NCBI RefSeq assembly: GCF_009388985.1
Contig: NZ_CP036422.1
Location: 1,316,501 to 1,380,500 of the forward strand
DNA: 64,000 nt
Reading direction: 5' to 3'
DNA from: Halioglobus maricola
GTDB taxonomy: Bacteria > Pseudomonadota > Gammaproteobacteria > Pseudomonadales > Halieaceae
Shown here: piece by piece, positions 37,565-46,677 of the stretch
Numbering within the stretch: position 1 is the stretch's first letter
Layout: every line of letters starts with the position of its first letter
Program-made: the position numbers and the translations under genes
The notes under the pieces: generated by a model
The model's input: the letters and a program-made list of their open reading frames with translations, nothing else
What the model was told of the DNA's origin: nothing
The model's database searches: none

Positions 37565-38238
37565 AGCTCGCCACCTAGCGCCAGAAAACGTGCGCGTTCG
37601 ATGGGCTCGAAGCGAACCCGGTCGCCAACGCTGACCGGCATGGTAGGTGTTGCCGTCGGGTCGAACATGCGTTGCGGGCAGCGACCAATGAGGTTCCAGC
37701 CACCGGGGGATACGGCGGGGTAGACTGCGGTTTGGCGGTCGGCGATGGCCACAGCACCGCGCGGAACCTTCAATCGTGGTGTTGCCAGCCGTGGCGCGGC
37801 GATACGCTCGTCCACCTGGCCCAGATAGGCGAACCCGGGGGCGAAACCGATAGCGTAAACACGGTAATCGGTGCCACTGTGGATATTGATGATTTCGTCC
37901 GTACTCAGGCCTGTGCTGTCTGCGAGGTGCTCCAGATCTTCACCTGCCTCGGGATGATAGTAAGTGGGGAGCACCACAGTAGTGCCCCCGTTTTCAACCG
38001 CTTCTGAAAGTTGTTCAAGGCAAGCCCACACACGATGGCTCACGCTCATGTGATCGGTGGTGTATGCATTGTAGATGATCAGCAGCGACGCGTAGGAGGG
38101 CACCAGATCAATCAGGTCTTCGCCAAGAATAGCTTCAACCGCGCTAGCGGCGGCTTGTACGCGCGCCGAAACGCCCGGACTGGTTTCGGTGCCGAGATAG
38201 AGCATCAGGGCGTTCTCGCCGGCGTTGTGCAGTTCCAC
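37561..38238 (-). CDS. pxpB: 5-oxoprolinase subunit B (KipI type)
   Basis: 225 residues, family length. 'AGENALMLYLGTE' opens; 'VPSYASLLIIYNAY' and 'YRVYAIGFAPGFAYLGQVDERIAAPRLATPRLKVPRGAVAIADRQTAVYPAVSPGGWNLIGRCP' (in parts) form the cyclophilin-like KipI core. It acts with PxpA and PxpC as the ATP-dependent 5-oxoprolinase; the Bacillus homologue KipI was first described as an inhibitor of sporulation kinase A. It starts 6 bases after pxpA and overlaps pxpC by 4. Confidence 0.94.
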   Translation of the reverse strand: MELHNAGENALMLYLGTETSPGVSARVQAAASAVEAILGEDLIDLVPSYASLLIIYNAYTTDHMSVSHRVWACLEQLSEAVENGGTTVVLPTYYHPEAGEDLEHLADSTGLSTDEIINIHSGTDYRVYAIGFAPGFAYLGQVDERIAAPRLATPRLKVPRGAVAIADRQTAVYPAVSPGGWNLIGRCPQRMFDPTATPTMPVSVGDRVRFEPIERARFLALGGEL

Positions 38239-38244
38239 GGTGCG

Positions 38245-38976
38245 TTACTCTCCGGCAACCAAGGCGCGAATATCCTGTATCGCCTTGACACCCTCGATGT
38301 TGTCGCCGTGCACGCAGAGAGTGTCTGCATGTAATGGCAGAGTGTGACCGCTCACGGTGGTGAGTGTGCCCTGCGTCTTCAGTTGTTTCACCTGGGCCAG
38401 CATCTTGTCGCGAGAGTGGACAGCGCCAGACTTGCGTCGGGACAAGAGCTTGCCATCGTCGTCATAACAGCGGTCGGCGAAAGCTTCGAACAGCAGGCTC
38501 AACCCAAATTCTTCGGCTTCCCTGCGATGCTCCGCGGCGTCCGGCGTTGCCTGCAGCATCAACTTAAGAGGTCTGTGGTAAGAAGAAACCGCCTGCATAA
38601 TAGCCGCTCGTACTTCTCGCTTGGCCATCATGTCGTTGTACAAGGCGCCGTGGGGCTTTACATACGCCAGATTTAGCTCAGCGCTTGCTGCCATTCCGTC
38701 GATTGCCGCCACCTGATAGTGCACGCTGGCGATGATTTCCTCGGCGGAGAGTGCCATCGAACGACGGCCGAAACCCGCTAGGTCAGGGTAGGCAGGGTGA
38801 GCGCCAATGGTTACGCCATGCGCAGCGGCCAGCGCCAGCGTTTTTTGCATTGTGAGAGGATCGCCGCCGTGAAAACCACAGGCAATATTGGCCTGGTCGA
38901 TATGTGGCATGACCTCGGCATCCAGACCCATGGTCCAGCTCCCGTAGCTCTCGCCCAGATCACAGTTCAGCAGCAT
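38245..38976 (-). CDS. pxpA: 5-oxoprolinase subunit A (LamB/YcsF family)
   Basis: 243 residues. 'LLNCDLGESYGSW', 'HIDQANIACGFHGGDPLTMQKTLALA' (in parts), 'GVTIGAHPAYPDLAGFGRRSM' and 'YVKPHGALYNDMM' are diagnostic. The Asp and His residues in these motifs match a metal-dependent deacetylase-like fold. PxpA is the third part of the prokaryotic 5-oxoprolinase. It follows the DUF1445 gene by 10 bases and precedes pxpB by 6, giving the order DUF1445-pxpA-pxpB-pxpC, similar to the Bacillus ycsF-ycsI-kip region. Confidence 0.95.
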   Translation of the reverse strand: MLLNCDLGESYGSWTMGLDAEVMPHIDQANIACGFHGGDPLTMQKTLALAAAHGVTIGAHPAYPDLAGFGRRSMALSAEEIIASVHYQVAAIDGMAASAELNLAYVKPHGALYNDMMAKREVRAAIMQAVSSYHRPLKLMLQATPDAAEHRREAEEFGLSLLFEAFADRCYDDDGKLLSRRKSGAVHSRDKMLAQVKQLKTQGTLTTVSGHTLPLHADTLCVHGDNIEGVKAIQDIRALVAGE

Positions 38977-38986
38977 CGTTCCTTCC

Positions 38987-39772
38987 TCAGAGCACAGCCA
39001 GTTGGCTGTTGCGTAAATCGGTTACCAGCATGTGTCCCGGGCTGTGGGTGATCGCCAGGGGCGGTCTGGCCGCTTCCAGCGCGACCTGTGGGGTGACTCC
39101 GCAGGCCCAGAATACAGGTAGTTCGTCATCGGCAATGGAGACCGCTTCGCCGTAGTCAGGCACCCCAAGATCGTCGATACCTATCAGCCCGGGGTCTCCA
39201 AGGTGAATTGGAGCGCCGTGAACCGACGGAAATCGAGTGCAGATCTGCACGGCGCGGATCGCATCAGCCGCCTTAAATGGACGCATACTCACTACCATCT
39301 TGCCTTTGAAAGGGCCGGCCGGGGTGCAGTCAATGTCAGTGCGATACATGGGGACGTTGACACCTTGGCTGATATTGCGCACCTCAAGACCATCGGCCAG
39401 CAGTGCCTCTTCGAAAGAGAAGGAGCAGCCCAGGGCGAACACCACGAGATCGTCGCGCCACAGCGCGGAGAGATCCGTTCTTTCCTCGCTAAATTCGCCA
39501 TCGCGAAAGACGCGATAGCTTGGCACATCAGTCCGTATGTCAATATCCCCCAAAGGTGGTAAAGCGGTGTCCCCCGGGCTGTTCGACATGCCGACCAGCG
39601 GGCAGGGCTTGGGATTTGCCTGGCAGAAGCGGAGGAAATCCGATGCCCAGTCTGCCGGTAGAATCGCCAGGTTGCACTGCACGAAGCCGGGGGCGAATCC
39701 AGAGGTGTGACCGGTGAATTCGCCGCAGCGTATTGCCTGACGCAGATCGTAGGGGCTGATGTCCTGGCGCAT
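38987..39772 (-). CDS. DUF1445 (YcsI-like) putative hydro-lyase
   Basis: 261 residues from ATG 39772 ([14 protein letters not shown]); ATG 39802 would add ten residues and has no ribosome site, while GAGTGA precedes 39772. '[18 protein letters not shown]', '[16 protein letters not shown]', '[16 protein letters not shown]', '[11 protein letters not shown]' and '[13 protein letters not shown]' are DUF1445 signatures. The same domain is the N-terminal half of animal D-glutamate cyclase, and in Bacillus (ycsI) it sits by the 5-oxoprolinase genes. It is the first gene of the seven-gene operon and divergent from tesB. Its own reaction is unproven. Confidence 0.9.
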   Translation of the reverse strand: MRQDISPYDLRQAIRCGEFTGHTSGFAPGFVQCNLAILPADWASDFLRFCQANPKPCPLVGMSNSPGDTALPPLGDIDIRTDVPSYRVFRDGEFSEERTDLSALWRDDLVVFALGCSFSFEEALLADGLEVRNISQGVNVPMYRTDIDCTPAGPFKGKMVVSMRPFKAADAIRAVQICTRFPSVHGAPIHLGDPGLIGIDDLGVPDYGEAVSIADDELPVFWACGVTPQVALEAARPPLAITHSPGHMLVTDLRNSQLAVL

Positions 39773-39873
39773 TAAGTTCACTCGATATAAAAATAGCGGC
39801 ATAAGTTTGGCACAGAATCGAATTTCTGGATAATGGCTCTTCTTTTCTTACCCATCTCAAGCCGGAATCAAAC

Positions 39874-40716
39874 ATGCTGCAACAGCTACTCCATGTACTC
39901 GAACCAGAATCCCTTGGGGACGACCGCTACCTGGGCCAGAACATGCACCCTAAAGGCTTTCGCATTTACGGTGGCCAGGTACTTGCTCAGGCGGTAAGTG
40001 CAGCACAGCAGACAGTCGCAGACGATCGCGCCATCCATTCCCAGCACGCTTATTTCCTGCGTCAGGGCAATTGCAGCAAACCTGTTCACTATGAAGTGGA
40101 ACGGGCTCGCGATGGCGGCAGTTTCAGTTCGCGCCGCGTGGTGGCATTGCAGGACGAGAAACCGATTCTTGTATCTTCAATGTCGTTCCAGTTGCCCGAT
40201 GATAGTTTCGATTACCAGCCCGAGATGCCGGCAGATCTCATTCCCCCTGAAGAGCTGCCTTCAGAGCGCCAGCGGGCACTGGAGAATGACGCCCTCAACG
40301 AAGATTTTATGATTACCGATGGAGAAGACCTCGACGTGCGCATGGGCGTGCCCATTAACTGGCGCGAACCTCAGCAGATACCCGGGCGCCTGTACAACTG
40401 GATGAAAACGACAGGCCCGGTCTCAGACGATCCTGCGGTTCATCGCACGCTGTTGACCTATTTTTCCGACACCATGCTCTTGGACGCGGGCCTGATTCAA
40501 CACGGGCGCTCTTACAGGGATCGCGGTTTGCAAGTGGCCAGCCTTGATCACGCTATCTGGTACCACGCAGATTGCCGTGCGGATGAATGGCTGCTCCACA
40601 CGGCGGATCTTGAGCGCAACAGTGGCGGCCGTACACTTGTTCGCGGCCGTTTTTATACCCGCGAGGGCCACCATGTGGCCACGGTGATGCAGCAGGGGCT
40701 TATGCGACAAAAGTAG
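39874..40716 (+). CDS. tesB: Acyl-CoA thioesterase II
   Basis: 280 residues, the TesB length. Double hot-dog fold: 'RYLGQNMHPKGFRIYGGQVLAQAVSAA' (in parts) opens the first, 'LLTYFSDTMLLDAGLIQHG' and 'LQVASLDHAIWYHADCRADEWLLH' (in parts) the second, with 'GRTLVRGRFYTREGHHVATVMQQGL' closing. Asp in 'SLDHAIWYH' and the Thr/Gln that activate water in TesB appear to be present. It hydrolyses medium- and long-chain acyl-CoAs to free acid. It is divergent from the D-glutamate operon and followed by an acyl-CoA synthetase gene 69 bases later. Confidence 0.94.
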   Translation: MLQQLLHVLEPESLGDDRYLGQNMHPKGFRIYGGQVLAQAVSAAQQTVADDRAIHSQHAYFLRQGNCSKPVHYEVERARDGGSFSSRRVVALQDEKPILVSSMSFQLPDDSFDYQPEMPADLIPPEELPSERQRALENDALNEDFMITDGEDLDVRMGVPINWREPQQIPGRLYNWMKTTGPVSDDPAVHRTLLTYFSDTMLLDAGLIQHGRSYRDRGLQVASLDHAIWYHADCRADEWLLHTADLERNSGGRTLVRGRFYTREGHHVATVMQQGLMRQK

Positions 40717-40785
40717 CCTCTGCATCTGAGCCAAAAGGCCTATACTTAAATAAGAACCAAGTCAGATAAGGATTAGAGAGACGCC

Positions 40786-42339
40786 ATGCCACATCCACGT
40801 CACACCGCCGAGTTATATCCGCACAAGCCCGCCTATATCATGGGTGATTCCGGGGAAATGGTGACCTATCGCCAGCTGGACCAGCGCTCCAACCAGGGTG
40901 CGCAGCTGTTTCGCAGCCTCGGCCTCAAGGCCGGCGATCACATTGCCCTCATGATGGAAAACAATGCTCGCTTTCTTGAAATCTGCTGGGCCGCCCAGCG
41001 TTCCGGACTGATTTATACGCCGATCTCCAGTCATCTGAAACGTGATGAGACGGCCTATATACTGGAAAATTGTGGTGCGAAACTGTTCATCGGTTCCCAT
41101 AAGCTGATAGACGTGGTTCTTGAAGTGAGCAAGGTGGCTTCCGGGGTAGAGAGCTTTTATATGGTGGGTGGTATCGCCGACGGTTATGAGTCCTGGGAAG
41201 AAGCGGTGGACTTACAGCCAGTGACCGAGATCGATGACCAGCAGAATGGCGTGCCCATGCTTTATTCCTCCGGCACGACAGGGAAGCCAAAGGGGATATT
41301 TGTGGCACCGGCAGAGACTGATGTTGATGCGACACCGGGGCTGGCGAAAACCCTTGGTCAGGCTTTTGGTTTTGGTGAGGAAACCGTATACCTTTCTCCC
41401 GCGCCGCTCTATCACGCTGCGCCGTTGCACTACAACATGATGAGCATTTTCCAGGGTGGCACATCGGTGCTGATGGAGAAATTCGAGCCGGAACAGGCAC
41501 TGCGTCTGATTGAGGAACATCGCGTTACCCATAGCCAATGGGTGCCCATTATGTTCGTGCGCATGCTCAAGTTGCCGCAGGAAGTACGAACCCGTTACGA
41601 CGTCAGTTCCATGCAGTTTGCTATTCACGCTGCAGCGCCTTGCCCAATAGAGGTGAAGGAAAAAATGATAGATTGGTGGGGGCCGGTCATCGTTGAGTAC
41701 TACGCTGCCAGTGAGGGCATAGGTGCCACTATTATCGATTCTGATGGCTGGTTAAGTCACAAGGGTTCCGTGGGGCCGGCGTTTGTGGGCGAGTTACATA
41801 TCGTTGATGACGATGGCAATGAGCTGCCCGTTGGTGAGATCGGCACAATTTATTTCGGCGGTGATGCCGCCGTATTCAAGTATCACGGCGAGCCGGAAAA
41901 AACGGCAGGTGCCTACGACGCCAGAGGTTGGGCTACGACCGGCGATGTCGGCTACGTCGATGACGACGGATTTCTCTATCTCACCGATCGCAAGAATTTC
42001 ATGATCATTTCCGGCGGGGTGAATATCTATCCTCAAGAAATTGAAAACATGCTGATCAATCACGAAAAAGTGGCTGATGTTGCGGTGTTTGGCGTTCCCT
42101 GCGACGAGTTTGGCGAGAAGGTGCAGGCGGTTGTCGAACCCATGAACTGGGTAGATGCGACTGACGAAACAGCGATCGAAATTATGGAGTGGCTGCGCGA
42201 GCGTATCTCACATATCAAGTTGCCCAAAGCGCTCGATTTCCACCGCGAGCTGCCGCGTCTGGATAACGGTAAGCTCTACAAACGGCACCTGATGGAAGAG
42301 TACAAGGGCGCAGCCCGCGCTGAAGATAAGCCAGACTAA
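40786..42339 (+). CDS. AMP-dependent acyl-CoA synthetase
   Basis: 517 residues of the ANL superfamily. 'MLYSSGTTGKPKGIFVAP' is the phosphate-binding loop; 'YAASEGIGATII' the adenine/ribose motif; 'WATTGDVGYVDDDGFLYLTDRKNFMIISGGVNIYPQEIE' (in parts) the hinge and A8 motif; 'LPRLDNGKLYKRHL' holds the catalytic lysine. It activates an acid to its CoA ester through an acyl-adenylate. Chain specificity is unknown. AGAGAG precedes the ATG. The 3' end overlaps the convergent RND gene by 4 bases. Confidence 0.92.
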   Translation: MPHPRHTAELYPHKPAYIMGDSGEMVTYRQLDQRSNQGAQLFRSLGLKAGDHIALMMENNARFLEICWAAQRSGLIYTPISSHLKRDETAYILENCGAKLFIGSHKLIDVVLEVSKVASGVESFYMVGGIADGYESWEEAVDLQPVTEIDDQQNGVPMLYSSGTTGKPKGIFVAPAETDVDATPGLAKTLGQAFGFGEETVYLSPAPLYHAAPLHYNMMSIFQGGTSVLMEKFEPEQALRLIEEHRVTHSQWVPIMFVRMLKLPQEVRTRYDVSSMQFAIHAAAPCPIEVKEKMIDWWGPVIVEYYAASEGIGATIIDSDGWLSHKGSVGPAFVGELHIVDDDGNELPVGEIGTIYFGGDAAVFKYHGEPEKTAGAYDARGWATTGDVGYVDDDGFLYLTDRKNFMIISGGVNIYPQEIENMLINHEKVADVAVFGVPCDEFGEKVQAVVEPMNWVDATDETAIEIMEWLRERISHIKLPKALDFHRELPRLDNGKLYKRHLMEEYKGAARAEDKPD

Positions 42340-45300
42340 CTCGAAGCAGGCGCGGCGATTACCGCACTATCATTTTCAGCGGCTCGTCGAAATGGCAGGT
42401 AGAACACCGGCACAATAAACAGCGTAAACAATGTGCCGACGAGCATGCCGGCAGTGATGACCAGGCCGATGCTGAAGCGGCTTTCTGCGCCTGCACCTGA
42501 GGCCATCACCAGTGGCCAGACACCTAGCACGGTAGCGAATGTCGTCATCAGGATAGGGCGCAGTCGCTGGCTGGCCGCGACCAACACCGCCTCGCGTTTG
42601 TCGACACCCTGATCTGCCAGTTTGTTGGCAAACTCAACAATCAGAATACCGTGCTTGCTGATCAAGCCGATCAGTGTCAGCAGACCAACCTGGGTGTATA
42701 TGTTGAGCGTGGCAAAGCCCAGCGCTATCGGTACGATCGCCCCGAAGATCGAAAGTGGCACTGTGACCAGGACAACGACAGGATCCCGAAAACTGTTGAA
42801 CTGGGCGGCGAGGACCAGGAATATCAGCATCATCGACAGGCTGAACAGAATGGGAAAGGACGCCGCTTCCTGAACGAACCTGCGGGATGCGCCTGTATAG
42901 CCGGCGCGGAAACTGGGCGGGGCGATCTCCGCAAGTTTCTCCTCGAGAAATTCCAGCCCGGCCCCCAGTGAGTTGGGGGGCATGACAATACCTTGTACCG
43001 TCGTGCTGTTGAGCTGCTGGTACTGGTCGAGCGAATTGGGTTCTACCTGGCTCTCCAGCCTTACTACGGCAGACATCGGCACCAGGTCGCTGCTGCTCGT
43101 GCGAACATAGTATTTTTCCAGCTCTTCCCGGGTCATGCGGAAATTGCGGCTTGCCTGCGGTATGACCTTGTAGCTGCGGCCCTCCTGGGTGAATCGATTC
43201 ACTTCCGCTTCACCCAGCATCACTGCGAGTGTCTCGCCGATTGATTGCATTGAGATGCCCAGGCGCGCAGCGCGTTCCCTATCCACATGCAAGACAATTT
43301 CCGGGCGATCGAAGTCGAGGCTCTGGGTTACAAAGGCAAACAGACCCGATTCGCGTGCCGCCTGCAGCAACTCGTCGCCGATGCGCTTCACCTCTGTATA
43401 GTCGGCTGTTGACGCGACCACAAAGCTCACTGGCAGGCCAGCGTCTGCGCCGGGGAGTGATGGTGATGGAAAGGCAAATAATTCCATGCCTGCCACAGTG
43501 GAGAGCTTGCCCTGTAGTTCGGTGATCGCTTCTTTCTGCTTGCGCTCGCGTTCGCTCCAGGGGAACAGAGTGATGCCGCCAAAGTTACTGCCGGGCTGTA
43601 TCACCTGCCAGGAGTGGCTGAACTCCGGGATTTCTTTCCAGATATCGACGACCTGATCGAGATAGTAGTCGGAGTATTCAAGGTTGGCGTAGCGCGGCGC
43701 ATTACCCACCATGAAAATGCCCCCGGTATCTTCCTCAGGCGCCAGTTCCTCCTGGGCTAGCGTGAACAGAATGGGAAGGCTGGCGAGCAGGCAGAACGCG
43801 AGTAGTAGTACCGCGCCGCGATTCCCCAGGCAGGCAGTCAGCACCCTGCGATATAGGGCAATCAATTGCTCGAAGCGATGATCCAGCCAGTCGGCGAATC
43901 GGCCCTGGTGTTCAGCGTCTTTGAGGACTCGAGAGCACATCATCGGGCTGAGGGTGAGTGCCACCACTCCAGAGATTACGACGGCACCGGCAAGGGTAAG
44001 CGCGAATTCGCTGAACAGGGCGCCGGTGAGGCCGCCAATAAAGCTGATTGGCGCATAGACCGCTACGAGTGTCAGGGTCATTGCGATGACGGGTAGCGCC
44101 ACTTCCCTGGCACCAGCCAGAGCAGCGTCCAACGGTGTGGCGCCATTTTCGATGTGCCGATGTACATTTTCGACAACCACAATGGCGTCGTCTACCACCA
44201 GGCCGATGGCAATCACCATCGCGAGCAGAGTGAGAAGATTCAGGGAAAAGCCCATAATCCAGATAAAGAATACGACACCGATCAGCGATAGTGGAATTGC
44301 GACTAGCGGAATCAGCACCACTCTGAATGAGCCTAAGAACAGGAAGATAACCAGGATCACGATGGCGACAGCTTCCAGCAGTGTTGCGGTGACCTCGGCC
44401 AGGGCCTCGTCGATGACGACTGAGCCGTCCCAGTCCAGCAGCATCTCCATGTCAGCTGGCAACATGGCCTCGAGGCGGGGCAGCAGTTCGTGTACGCCGC
44501 GTGAGACTTCCAGGGGGTTGGCATCCGGGGCTGGTGTGATCGACATAAACACCGCATCGCGGCCGCTGGACAGGGATTTGAATTGATTGGATTCGGCATC
44601 CAACTCCACGGTGGCAACATCACCCAGCCGGACCCGCTCATCGTCGACCTGGCGTACCACCAGGTTGGCGAAATCTTCAGAGGATTGAAGATCGGTACGC
44701 GCATCTACCGTTACACGCACGTACTCGCCTTCAGTGGCGCCCGCTGCGGAGATGAAATTGTCGCGGCGGATCGCATTGTTAATGTCGGTCGCAGTAATGC
44801 CAAAGGCGGCCATACGCACCGGGTCGAGCCAGACTCGCATGGCCAAGCGGCGGGAAAATATCCCGGCTTTGCCGACACCAGGCAAGGTGGCCAACTCCGG
44901 CTGCACGTTGCGCGAAAGAAAATCCGTTACCTGATAGGCCGACATTTGCTCGCTGTAAAAGCCAATATAAATCATGGCATCTTCGCCTGCGGCATTGGAT
45001 ATCACCGGGTCCTCGATGTCGCGGGGTAGCTCGCCGCGTGCCTCGTTTACCTTCGCGATGACCTCGTTGAGCACGTCGGTGCTGTTTTCGCCAAGGCGGA
45101 CGTGTACGGTAATGGATGACACGCCGGAGGTGCTCTCGGATGCCATATACTCAATGCCTCTGGCCCCTGCAATGCTGACCTGTAGCGGATTGGTAACAAA
45201 GCCCTGAACGGTGCGAGCGCTTGCGCCCGGGTACACTGTTTGGATGTAGATTACGCTGCGTTCCAGTTCCGGGAACTCACGCAAGCCGACTTTCGAGAGC

Positions 45301-45383
45301 GACGCGCCACCCAGCAGGAGCAACAGGCTGCTGACCACGATGGCCAGCACTGGGCGCTGTATAAATCGATCGGTGAACCTCAT
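42336..45383 (-). CDS. RND multidrug efflux permease (HAE1 type)
   Basis: 1015 residues, full-length AcrB/MexB-like. Starts 'MRFTDRFIQRPVLAIVVSSLLLLLGG'. Twelve membrane helices and two large periplasmic loops. The proton-relay aspartates are in 'IGLVVDDAIVVVENVHRHIE' (helix 4) and the lysine in 'LISKHGILIVEFANK' (helix 10). 'PLSLIGVVFFIWIMGFSLNLLTLLAMVIA' (in parts) is typical. It exports drugs or lipophilic compounds from the periplasm with proton influx. Overlaps its adaptor gene by 4 bases (ATGA). No outer-membrane factor is adjacent, so a TolC elsewhere is needed. Confidence 0.95.
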   Translation of the reverse strand: MRFTDRFIQRPVLAIVVSSLLLLLGGASLSKVGLREFPELERSVIYIQTVYPGASARTVQGFVTNPLQVSIAGARGIEYMASESTSGVSSITVHVRLGENSTDVLNEVIAKVNEARGELPRDIEDPVISNAAGEDAMIYIGFYSEQMSAYQVTDFLSRNVQPELATLPGVGKAGIFSRRLAMRVWLDPVRMAAFGITATDINNAIRRDNFISAAGATEGEYVRVTVDARTDLQSSEDFANLVVRQVDDERVRLGDVATVELDAESNQFKSLSSGRDAVFMSITPAPDANPLEVSRGVHELLPRLEAMLPADMEMLLDWDGSVVIDEALAEVTATLLEAVAIVILVIFLFLGSFRVVLIPLVAIPLSLIGVVFFIWIMGFSLNLLTLLAMVIAIGLVVDDAIVVVENVHRHIENGATPLDAALAGAREVALPVIAMTLTLVAVYAPISFIGGLTGALFSEFALTLAGAVVISGVVALTLSPMMCSRVLKDAEHQGRFADWLDHRFEQLIALYRRVLTACLGNRGAVLLLAFCLLASLPILFTLAQEELAPEEDTGGIFMVGNAPRYANLEYSDYYLDQVVDIWKEIPEFSHSWQVIQPGSNFGGITLFPWSERERKQKEAITELQGKLSTVAGMELFAFPSPSLPGADAGLPVSFVVASTADYTEVKRIGDELLQAARESGLFAFVTQSLDFDRPEIVLHVDRERAARLGISMQSIGETLAVMLGEAEVNRFTQEGRSYKVIPQASRNFRMTREELEKYYVRTSSSDLVPMSAVVRLESQVEPNSLDQYQQLNSTTVQGIVMPPNSLGAGLEFLEEKLAEIAPPSFRAGYTGASRRFVQEAASFPILFSLSMMLIFLVLAAQFNSFRDPVVVLVTVPLSIFGAIVPIALGFATLNIYTQVGLLTLIGLISKHGILIVEFANKLADQGVDKREAVLVAASQRLRPILMTTFATVLGVWPLVMASGAGAESRFSIGLVITAGMLVGTLFTLFIVPVFYLPFRRAAENDSAVIAAPASS

Positions 45384-46453
45384 TGGGTGAAGGCCGCCGG
45401 GTTCTCTTCGAGAACGACAGGGGCGCCTCGATAGAGTTTGTTCTGGCCTGCGCTCACTATGCGTTCACCGAGTTCGACGCCGCTGCGAATCGCGATCCGC
45501 CCATCGCGGACTTCGCCGCTAGCGACAACTCTCGGCATAACCTGTAAGCCTTCGCCCTGGTCACTAACGACGTAGACCGTATCCCCCTGTAGAGAATAGG
45601 TAACCGCGGTTTCCGGCAAGGTGATGACCTCGCGCGGCTGACCAAGGTCGATTTCAAGCTGAGCGAACATTCCCGGCAATATCCCTTCGCTCTCGTTCAG
45701 CGCGGCCTTCAGTGCGAGGTTACGCGTGCCTGTGTCGACAGCTGAGTCGACAGCCTTGAGGGTTGCTGAGAAGGCGCGTTCGGACGACGCGGTGCGCACT
45801 GAGATTACCAGGCCAGGGCGAAGGTCCGGAAAGTGGCGCGCTGGCACTGAAAAGTCTATCTCCAGTGCCGACAAATCCTGCAGGGTAGTGATCGATGTAC
45901 CGGAGCTAATGTAGTCGCCTGTCTTCACCTCGATGATGCCGACTCTCCCGGCAAAGGGCGCCACAATGCGTTTGTTGTCTAGTTGGGCCTCAATTTCCGC
46001 GATGCTGGCAATAGCGATATCAAGGTCTGCCTTGGAGCGATCGAATTGGCTTTGGGGAATGGATTTTTGTTTGATCAGGCTTTCGTCGCGCTCATACAGC
46101 TGCTGTGCGAGAACCAGGTTTGCCTCTGCGCGGCCTCGACTCGCCTGTTCCAGGCTGTCGTTGAGGGTAAGCAACAGTTGCCCCGCCGCAACTTCCTGGC
46201 CAGAGACCACACTGATGTCGGTGACTTCCCCGCTCGTTTCAGCAGCTAGATTGGCACCGCGCACGGCGCGGATAGTGCCCACGGCCTCAAGCAGCGAAGG
46301 CCAGGTGTCAGCGCGAGCGGTGGCGACGGCGACAGTCGCGGGAGGAGGGCTGAAGTCCATACTCGCGAAGGCACTGAACTTGTTGTACAGATAGCCTGAA
46401 ATGCCACCGAAGATGACCAGCAGGATGACCGCGACGTACAGGTAGGCGCGCAA
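45380..46453 (-). CDS. RND efflux periplasmic adaptor (membrane fusion protein)
   Basis: 357 residues with TTG start behind AGGGG. A single N-terminal helix ('YLYVAVILLVIFGGISGYLY') anchors it. The lipoyl halves are 'AAETSGEVTDISVVSGQEVAAGQLLLTLN' and 'IVAPFAGRVGIIEVKTGDYISSGTSITTL' (both in parts) around a coiled-coil hairpin; the beta-barrel and membrane-proximal domains follow. It links the RND permease encoded 4 bases downstream to an outer-membrane channel. Divergent from the patatin gene across 224 bases. Confidence 0.94.
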   Translation of the reverse strand: MRAYLYVAVILLVIFGGISGYLYNKFSAFASMDFSPPPATVAVATARADTWPSLLEAVGTIRAVRGANLAAETSGEVTDISVVSGQEVAAGQLLLTLNDSLEQASRGRAEANLVLAQQLYERDESLIKQKSIPQSQFDRSKADLDIAIASIAEIEAQLDNKRIVAPFAGRVGIIEVKTGDYISSGTSITTLQDLSALEIDFSVPARHFPDLRPGLVISVRTASSERAFSATLKAVDSAVDTGTRNLALKAALNESEGILPGMFAQLEIDLGQPREVITLPETAVTYSLQGDTVYVVSDQGEGLQVMPRVVASGEVRDGRIAIRSGVELGERIVSAGQNKLYRGAPVVLEENPAAFTQ

Positions 46454-46560
46454 ATTGGACCCCTAGTTTTGTTTATTGATGATAACTATTTGTATTTTAT
46501 GCGTTTTTGGCAGTTTTAACACGCCTCCAGGTGTTGTACGTGAATACCGGTGCAATTGGA

Positions 46561-46574
46561 TTGATCGTGATCAA
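46561..46574. promoter_or_regulatory. FNR/Anr-type box
   Basis: TTGATCGTGATCAA matches the FNR consensus TTGAT-N4-ATCAA perfectly. It lies 104 bases before the patatin start codon and 107 bases before the adaptor start, so it could serve either. TATGAC at 46605-46610 could be a -10 element placing the box near -50. Oxygen-dependent control is therefore possible. Confidence 0.5.
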
Positions 46575-46677
46575 GGTGGCGAGAGCCCACAGCCCACAAA
46601 CTGGTATGACAGAGCGGGGGAATGTTTTATGCTTGGAGCCCCACCTGGTGTCATTTTTATCGCAATAGAGGTATCCC

